Shown here in pieces: positions 24,956 through 30,219 of a stretch of DNA of 30,219 nucleotides. Under the pieces are notes generated by a model. That model saw only the letters and a program-made list of their open reading frames with translations. It made no database searches and was not told where the DNA came from. How positions within the stretch are numbered: the stretch's first letter is position 1; each line of letters begins with the position of its first letter. This stretch comes from Peptococcaceae bacterium UBA4997 (lineage in GTDB: Bacteria > Bacillota > Dehalobacteriia > UBA4068 > UBA4997). The DNA is taken from contig DGYV01000060.1 of the NCBI GenBank assembly GCA_002398485.1, forward strand, positions 5,574-35,792, in the 5' to 3' direction. The position numbers and the translations under genes are program-made.

Positions 24956-27613
24956 TTACTTGATGGTAACTACGATGATATAATCAAACTCTTCATCAGT
25001 ATTGATTTCATAATAAACCTTTTGAGCTTCATCCAAGTCAGCTTCATCCCAAACGTTTATTTCATCAATAACTGTAGGAGTTCCGGCATTATTATCATCA
25101 TCATAGAATACAACATTAAGAATCACTGTATCATCGGTAATTTCACCTTGGTCGCCGGAGGAGTTCATGGTTACCAAACCAGAAGCAATGGTCTTAATGG
25201 CATCAGCACCGCTATCAGCAACTGTGAAGTTTTCACCAGGGCCGGCAACAGCAACAGCGGGAGAAGCCGGAGCACCAACAGTGGTGTTATAGAAGGTAAT
25301 GGTATCACCGGACAAGGTATAAGCATAGAATTCATCTTCCGCTAAATAACCAGCATTGGTTACACTTGCAGCAGCATCAGCACCCCAAACGGTGTATTCC
25401 TTAGCATCGCCGTAAAGTTTAACCTGTGCATAACCGTCTGCATCTAACCAACCCAAATCTTCAATCATAGCATATTTGGTGCCGCTGGTAGCATTGGCAT
25501 CCATCAATACTAATACATCAACATTATTGTCGGTAGTAATAGCGGTTACAGAGTTAGCAGGTTTGAAATCATATGCGGCATCAACCGTGAAACCAGTAGT
25601 AGTTTTCAAGGAAGTACCATCAATGATATCAGCACGTTTTAACAATTCAACTTCCAATTCGTCGTCATCATTCAAATAGAGGTTGAAGATAACGGCTTTT
25701 TCAGGAACATTGTATTTAGCACCAGCAAGGGTGATACGATATTTTTCATCATCAACCGTGTCATTACCGGTGTTAGAGCTTACTATAGTAGCAGGAGTTT
25801 TTGCTGTTTTGATATTATTGTCTTCACCTACACTGAACTCAACATAACTACCAATGGTAATTGCAGCAGCAGCACTAGTAGCAACAGTGTTAACATCACC
25901 TGTAGCAATCTTATATTCTTTGTCATCTACATTATAGGTTGCGGTAGTACCATCTTGTTTGAATACTGTGATGGTTTTTAAAGTGCCACCTGTGGAGTAA
26001 GCATCACCGTCGGAAGTAGCATAATCGGTAATAACACCTTTAATTGTGGTAGAAGTTACCGCAACACCGCAGTAAATAGCTTCAATTTGGTTCTTAGCAT
26101 TGAGTACATATTTTACTTCTTCGCCAAGGTAATCTTTTAAGCTGGCATCTTCACCGTCAGCATCGAATACATCGGAAGCTGCAAAAGCATTAACATATTT
26201 AACACCGCCAAGAGTAGTGAATCCAGAATAGATACGATCCAATTTAGCGGTAGCCATATCGCTTACAAAGTAAATTTTGTCAGCGCCGGTGGTATCAAAT
26301 TGTTTAACAACATCAAATTCTTTAATGTCTGCCAATTTCGCAGCAGCACCATTTTTGATAATCATTACATCAGCTTCATCGCTGATTGCAGTTAAGGAAT
26401 TGCCACCATGAACGGTAAATTTACCTTTGGCAGAAACTTCTTCGACAACAGCAATAGCATCAGCACCGGTAATGGAACCGTCGTTAATTACTGCATAAAT
26501 TTCATCATCTTCGTTGAAATATGCATTAAAATATACGTTTGCAGCGGAACCTGCACCAGCAAAGTTTGCAGCTACATAATCAGGAGCAGCAACTACATTG
26601 TAGTTTTTGTCGTCCAAACCAATTTTACCGGCAGCACCACTTACAGCAGTGGTAACCTTTTTGAAGGTTTTGGTATAAGAAGTAACATCAATATAAGCTA
26701 CATTTTCAGTTTTCTTGGTAGCATCATTCAAGATAACGGTAACAATATGACCTGCCAATTGGTCAAAGGTCAAACCATCGGAAATAGCGGTATCAGCATT
26801 GATAACATAGTCTTTAACATCAGTATTCAATGTCAACTCTTCATCATCAGCATCAAAAGTAAATGCATCACCTAAATCAAGGGTTGCAGCACCTGCAGCA
26901 ATACCATTTACTTTAATTTCAGTTACAACGGTGCTGGCACCGAAAGCATCTTCTAAAAGACTGTAAGTAGCAGCTGCACCACCGGCACCTTTAGTAGCTT
27001 CTACGAAAGCGTCTTTGTCTTTATCCCAGTCTACAACTTTCTGGTCTAAAGTAGCTTTGGTCATAACAGCTACATCAGCACGGGTAGCGGGAACAGCGCC
27101 AACAAAGTTTACATCGTCAAGCAAGTCCAATTTAACTGCTTGGTTGATGTAATCTACAGGCCAGGGGCCGGTAAGGTTGTCGTTGTAACCTACCATACGA
27201 AGTAATACAGTAACTACTTCCTGGTTGGTAATAGTAGCATTGGGACGGAAAGTGCCATCGGGATAACCCTGTAAGTAACCCTGAGATTGAGCAAGGTTAA
27301 TAAAACCGGTATACCAAGCACCTACTTTAACATCAGAGAATTTGGAAGCAGTGTTTTTCAAATAATCTGCACTGTCTGCCAAGCCTGCAGCATTAACTGC
27401 AATTTTAGCAAATTCGGCACGGGTAATGTTTTTGGCAGGGCCAAAAGTACCATCGGGATAACCGCCAATAATGCCTAAAGCGGAATTGAAGGCTACTGCA
27501 TCCTTAGCTGCATCGGTTTGATCAGCCATATCGGTGTAAGTAGCAGCCATAGCAGTTGCTGCAAAGCAGAAAATCATAGCAACCGCAAGTAAAACAACTA
27601 GAGCTTTTTTCAC
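24956..27613 (-). CDS. S-layer protein with three N-terminal SLH domains
   Basis: An 885-residue exported protein, probably the main S-layer subunit. The signal peptide ends near TAMAA (residue 24). Three SLH domains follow at about 26-72 (GGYPDGTFGPAKNITRAEFA), 89-135 (GYPDGTFRPNATITNQEVV) and 148-195 (more divergent). The remaining 690 residues are acidic, rich in Asp, Ala, Thr and Val, poor in Cys, and look like repeated beta-sandwich domains. The start is GTG at 27613, with AAAGGAGG about 8 nt upstream. It has an unusually long AT-rich leader and a strong terminator, both usual for very highly expressed S-layer genes. Pyruvylated polymer made by the csaB operon would be its anchor. Confidence 0.92.
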   Translation of the reverse strand: MKKALVVLLAVAMIFCFAATAMAATYTDMADQTDAAKDAVAFNSALGIIGGYPDGTFGPAKNITRAEFAKIAVNAAGLADSADYLKNTASKFSDVKVGAWYTGFINLAQSQGYLQGYPDGTFRPNATITNQEVVTVLLRMVGYNDNLTGPWPVDYINQAVKLDLLDDVNFVGAVPATRADVAVMTKATLDQKVVDWDKDKDAFVEATKGAGGAAATYSLLEDAFGASTVVTEIKVNGIAAGAATLDLGDAFTFDADDEELTLNTDVKDYVINADTAISDGLTFDQLAGHIVTVILNDATKKTENVAYIDVTSYTKTFKKVTTAVSGAAGKIGLDDKNYNVVAAPDYVAANFAGAGSAANVYFNAYFNEDDEIYAVINDGSITGADAIAVVEEVSAKGKFTVHGGNSLTAISDEADVMIIKNGAAAKLADIKEFDVVKQFDTTGADKIYFVSDMATAKLDRIYSGFTTLGGVKYVNAFAASDVFDADGEDASLKDYLGEEVKYVLNAKNQIEAIYCGVAVTSTTIKGVITDYATSDGDAYSTGGTLKTITVFKQDGTTATYNVDDKEYKIATGDVNTVATSAAAAITIGSYVEFSVGEDNNIKTAKTPATIVSSNTGNDTVDDEKYRITLAGAKYNVPEKAVIFNLYLNDDDELEVELLKRADIIDGTSLKTTTGFTVDAAYDFKPANSVTAITTDNNVDVLVLMDANATSGTKYAMIEDLGWLDADGYAQVKLYGDAKEYTVWGADAAASVTNAGYLAEDEFYAYTLSGDTITFYNTTVGAPASPAVAVAGPGENFTVADSGADAIKTIASGLVTMNSSGDQGEITDDTVILNVVFYDDDNNAGTPTVIDEINVWDEADLDEAQKVYYEINTDEEFDYIIVVTIK

Positions 27614-28230
27614 GTTTTTTTCCTCCTTTAAGAGTTGAATTTTAATTTTTGCTTTCGCAAAAGGTTTGACGTGTAAAGTGAGCCTTATGCTCCTACCTGC
27701 AATTTACCAACCACCCCCTTTTAACAAACGGGCCAATAAAGTTAAATAATTGCAAGATATACCATAATTACAATATTGATACAGTAAAACTTGCAACTTT
27801 TTTAAAATATTTTTGTTAATTATGGTTTTTAACTAAAAGGTTAAAACCTAAAAACAGCAAAAATATTTTAACACGAAAGGCAAAACGGCTTCATACGGTA
27901 CGTACTAAAAGGCGTTGGTCAGGCGCCAAAGCGCATAAAGCTTGGATTTGCACAATATTGGTTTATTAACTTATTAGCACATAAATTAAAAAGTTAGGTT
28001 GAGAAAGAACACATAGTGTACATAAAAATCATCTTGTACACACCATACCTATTGTAAATAATAACCTAAAATGGTTATTATTGCAATATTTTTTTATATT
28101 AAGCCCTTATTTTATGGGGTTTTTTGACTAAATTTGCCGCAATAAAAAATAGCCTATTAAATATAAATATTATTTTGCTTTTATTTTATAATATAAAAAA
28201 CCTTAAAAAATATATTCTCTAAAAAGTTTA
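27614..28230 (-). promoter_or_regulatory. Long AT-rich leader region of the S-layer gene
   Basis: No gene is visible in this stretch. On the minus strand it holds an extended -10-like TGTTAAAAT (27873-27865) without a clear -35. A 6-bp hairpin closed by a GAAA tetraloop lies 34 bp before the start codon (27662-27647). A near-palindrome is present at 27823-27848. A perfect 10-bp inverted repeat (AATAATAACC, 28057-28082) and a 7-bp one (GTGTACA, about 28017-28041) are also present. A long structured leader stabilising the mRNA is likely by analogy with other S-layer genes. I could not pick a single promoter. Confidence 0.4.
28057..28082. repeat. Perfect 10-bp inverted repeat upstream of the S-layer gene
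   Basis: AATAATAACC and GGTTATTATT flank TAAAAT. With a one-base bulge the pairing extends through ATTG/CAAT on both sides. On plus it is followed by GCAATATTTTTTT, but no plus-strand gene ends here. It could be a protein-binding site or an RNA hairpin. Confidence 0.5.
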
Positions 28231-28258
28231 AAAAAGTACCGCACAAAACGTGCGGTAC
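28231..28258 (-). terminator. Intrinsic terminator after the tagA gene
   Basis: On the minus strand a perfect 9-bp stem (GTACCGCAC with GTGCGGTAC, 28258-28250 and 28244-28236) has a 5-nt loop and is followed by a TTTTTT tract. It lies 28 bp past the tagA stop and isolates the S-layer leader from upstream transcription. Confidence 0.88.
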
Positions 28259-28262
28259 ACTG

Positions 28263-28283
28263 CTTTTACTGTATAGATTACTT
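28263..28283. repeat. Short dispersed repeat, copy 2
   Basis: This is the second copy of the 21-base sequence at 24806-24826, with two differences. It sits between the tagA stop and its terminator. Confidence 0.4.
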
Positions 28284-28286
28284 TTT

Positions 28287-29057
28287 CTATTCCTTAGGCA
28301 TATTTTGTTTGCGCTTGATTTTTTTTACCAAAAGCATAAATTTAGGCAGGGAAAGCATCCTTTTCCAGCGCCAGGGCTCTTTCAGCAAACGCCACAGCCA
28401 TTCCATACCTGTTTTTTGGAAAAATTTGGGGGCGCGTTTCACATTGCCCGCTATTACATCAAAACTGCCGCCCACCCCAACCACAACAGGTACACGCAGC
28501 CTATCACGGTATTTATCTATCCACATCTCCTGGCGGGGCGCTCCTAATGCTACAAAAAGCACCTGTGGCTGGGCGGCGTTTATACGCTCTAAAATAGCTT
28601 CTTCATCCTCAGGCGCAAAATAGCCATGCGCCATGCCTGTAACATCCGTATCATAAATTTCTTCCAAACGTTGAGCAGCCACATCCGCAACCCCAGGTTT
28701 GGCTCCAAACAAAAATACACCCCAGTGATTTTTGCCGGCTTGATAACAAATTTCCATCATCAAATCAATACCGGTAACCCTTTTCAAATCCGCGCCCGCC
28801 AGCTCACGGCAAGCCCAAACTATACCGCTGCCATCAGGCGTAATCAGATCCGCCTTATTTATCAATTCCAAAAGTATGGGGTCGGTTTGCGCGCGGTACA
28901 AAATTTCCGCATTCAAGGTAACTATGTGATGCAGCATTTTGCCCTGCCCCGTAGTTTTCGCTTCCTCACCCAGCTTTATATAATTATCCACACAACAAAG
29001 GGTTTCCACCATATCCAAACCATGAATGGTAACCCCCATAATATTTATTGACGGCAT
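28287..29057 (-). CDS. tagA: WecG/TagA/CpsF-family N-acetylmannosaminyltransferase
   Basis: A 256-residue GT26 glycosyltransferase. The Bacillus TagA relative adds ManNAc to undecaprenyl-PP-GlcNAc, making the disaccharide on which wall polymer is built. Visible family motifs are TLNAEILYRAQTDP near 48, ADLITPDGSGIVWA near 69, the substrate loop KRVTGIDLM near 93, ALGAPRQEMW near 166 and GVGGSFDVIAGNVKRAP near 188. The C-terminal GMEWLWRLLKEPWRWKRM tail is used for membrane binding. The frame reaches an ATG at 29072, but ATG 29057 has AGGGG 6 nt upstream and is preferred. It follows the LCP gene after 440 bp and has its own terminator. ManNAc is also the residue CsaB pyruvylates, which ties it to the csaB operon. 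Confidence 0.9.
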   Translation of the reverse strand: MPSINIMGVTIHGLDMVETLCCVDNYIKLGEEAKTTGQGKMLHHIVTLNAEILYRAQTDPILLELINKADLITPDGSGIVWACRELAGADLKRVTGIDLMMEICYQAGKNHWGVFLFGAKPGVADVAAQRLEEIYDTDVTGMAHGYFAPEDEEAILERINAAQPQVLFVALGAPRQEMWIDKYRDRLRVPVVVGVGGSFDVIAGNVKRAPKFFQKTGMEWLWRLLKEPWRWKRMLSLPKFMLLVKKIKRKQNMPKE

Positions 29058-29072
29058 AATAATCCCCTTCAT

Positions 29073-29497
29073 ACAAATAAAAATACGGCCGACTGATTCA
29101 ATGCCCTATACCTATACTGCCCCAAAATAAAACAAATTCCAACAAGGCGATTCACACAGTTTTATATTCTACACTATTTTGCCTTGATTTGCCATACTTA
29201 AATTTATAAACTGCCGCTGGCTTAAATAAACATTGATTATAAAATGACTTTGCCCCAAAACCATTGCTTATATTATTACTTGTATTTATATTACAATAAT
29301 ACCTGTTTATATATTTATATCTTTATATTTTTAATAGAAGAAAGGCTATTCTTTGGGGCTTTATTATTTTATTCATAGTTTATTATAAAAATTACTAATA
29401 ATTAAATACTGTTAAGTGCTCTGCCTTTAGGATGACACAGATGACCATATGATTATAAGATGATATAGCCACGCATTAAAACATTAGGTAAAAACAA
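29073..29497. other. AT-rich gap between the LCP and tagA genes
   Basis: This 425-base stretch is very rich in A and T, with runs such as TATTTATATCTTTATA. I see no coding frame of useful length, no clear intrinsic terminator for the LCP gene and no convincing promoter for tagA. TAGAAT-like -10 boxes occur but lack good -35 partners. Confidence 0.5.
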
Positions 29498-30219
29498 TTA
29501 TTCAGTTACAGTGTTTGCCCCTGCACCTGCTTCATCTTCTGGAATTTCGGGTTCGCCATTGATCATTCTGTTCACGGTATCCGCAAGCAAGGTTTCGTCC
29601 ACAAGCCAATAGCTAATGCCGTTTATCGTCTCGGAATCGCCCGGCAGCATTTCCGTTTCCACATTTTGGCTTACCGCACCCTCAAAAACATTGATCATAG
29701 ATAGCATTTCTTTTTTAGAAAAATCCGTTTCCACATTTTCCAAAATAGTATTTACCATTTTGGGCATTTTGAAAATATTACCCATATCCAGCATTTCTTT
29801 AGCAACGGCCATTACAAAAGCCTGCTGCCTGCCAATACGGCCAATATCCGCACTGGTACGATCACGCCAGCGCACATACTGCAAGGCCTTAGCTCCATCC
29901 AAATGTTGCATACCGGCTTTAAGGTTGATTTTTTCGGCAGAATTGTACATATTCTGTTCTACTTCATAATCTATACCGCCCATGGAATCAACAAGAGCAC
30001 TAAAACCGTTAAAGTCTATAGCTACATACCTATCTATGGTAATGCCAAGCAGATTTTCAACTGTGGTTCTGGTAAGCTCAACCCCACCATACGCAAAAGC
30101 ATGGTTTATTTTAGTATTGCCGTGGCCTGAAAGTTCTACATAAGTATCACGCGGTACTGATAACAAACGCATGGTTTTGGCTTCAGGATCCACAAAAGCC
30201 ACCATTAAAGTATCACTGC
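29498..30219 (-). CDS. LytR-CpsA-Psr family ligase, 5' end beyond the window
   Basis: The C-terminal 239 or so residues of an LCP protein. These enzymes transfer undecaprenyl-PP-linked wall polymers to peptidoglycan outside the cell. The frame is open to the window edge, where the codons read SDTLMVAFVDP, the usual LCP beginning of the catalytic domain (RSDT), so the N-terminal membrane anchor lies outside. Visible motifs are LSVPRDTYVEL, KINHAFAYGGVELT, VDSMGGIDYEV, the LDGAKALQYVRWRD region, and GRIGRQQAF with its lipid-phosphate binding arginines. The acidic tail (EPEIPEDEAGAGANTVTE) is low complexity. With tagA, tagO and csaB it completes a polymer synthesis and attachment set. Confidence 0.92.
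   Translation of the reverse strand, partial: SDTLMVAFVDPEAKTMRLLSVPRDTYVELSGHGNTKINHAFAYGGVELTRTTVENLLGITIDRYVAIDFNGFSALVDSMGGIDYEVEQNMYNSAEKINLKAGMQHLDGAKALQYVRWRDRTSADIGRIGRQQAFVMAVAKEMLDMGNIFKMPKMVNTILENVETDFSKKEMLSMINVFEGAVSQNVETEMLPGDSETINGISYWLVDETLLADTVNRMINGEPEIPEDEAGAGANTVTE

Noticed and set aside
27870..27950. Riboswitch-like stretch with ACGAAAGGCAAAAC and GCGCCAAAGCGC on the plus strand
   Set aside because: It faintly recalls c-di-GMP-I elements, but the core GACGCAAAGCC segment and the paired helices do not match, and no plus-strand gene lies downstream.
29281..29345. AT-rich run resembling a terminator for the LCP gene
   Set aside because: No stem of more than four or five contiguous base pairs followed by a T tract could be formed on the minus strand.

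Overview
This 30.2 kb window is an AT-rich bacterial chromosome segment in which every gene I accept lies on the minus strand, so transcription runs from high to low coordinates. Together, prfB with a programmed frameshift, long-form hpf, comF, yitT, csaB, TagO/TagA/LCP wall-polymer genes and proteins with S-layer homology (SLH) domains point to the Bacillota. I favour a Clostridia lineage of the Peptococcales/Syntrophomonadales kind. A diderm Negativicutes member is the alternative, because an RND pump with a TolC-like partner is present. No rRNA, tRNA, insertion sequence, phage or CRISPR array was seen.

Layout from high to low coordinates, in the direction of transcription. At 30219-28287 lie a LytR-CpsA-Psr (LCP) ligase, cut by the window edge, and a TagA/WecG glycosyltransferase. 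A 670-base AT-rich leader follows, then a large S-layer protein with three N-terminal SLH domains (27613-24956). Next is a four-gene efflux operon (24562-18316): lipoprotein adaptor, RND pump, TolC-like protein and TetR regulator, with a clear promoter and a 16-bp TetR-type palindrome at its head. A second SLH protein follows (18175-16859). Then comes a tight operon of a DUF5693-like membrane protein, csaB, a MurJ/CsaA-type flippase and a TagO-type transferase (16649-10923).

Below that come small and housekeeping genes: a secreted SH3b protein, a HEAT-repeat protein, a small zinc ribbon, a small membrane protein, comF, hpf, an unknown lipoprotein, secA-prfB, yitT and a DUF1015 protein. Most transcription units are separated by recognisable intrinsic terminators, and several have good sigma-A promoters.

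The main theme is the cell surface. TagO starts and TagA extends an undecaprenyl-linked secondary cell wall polymer, CsaB pyruvylates it, a MurJ-like protein flips it, LCP ligates it to peptidoglycan, and the SLH proteins bind the pyruvylated product. DUF5693 sits inside this set without an assigned step. The second theme is the RND system, whose TolC-like protein appears to lack the outer-membrane beta-barrel segments. That would suit a monoderm cell and is the most unusual item here. Smaller curiosities are two abutting perfect DnaA boxes upstream of hpf and a strong Shine-Dalgarno sequence placed before an ATC codon in comF.
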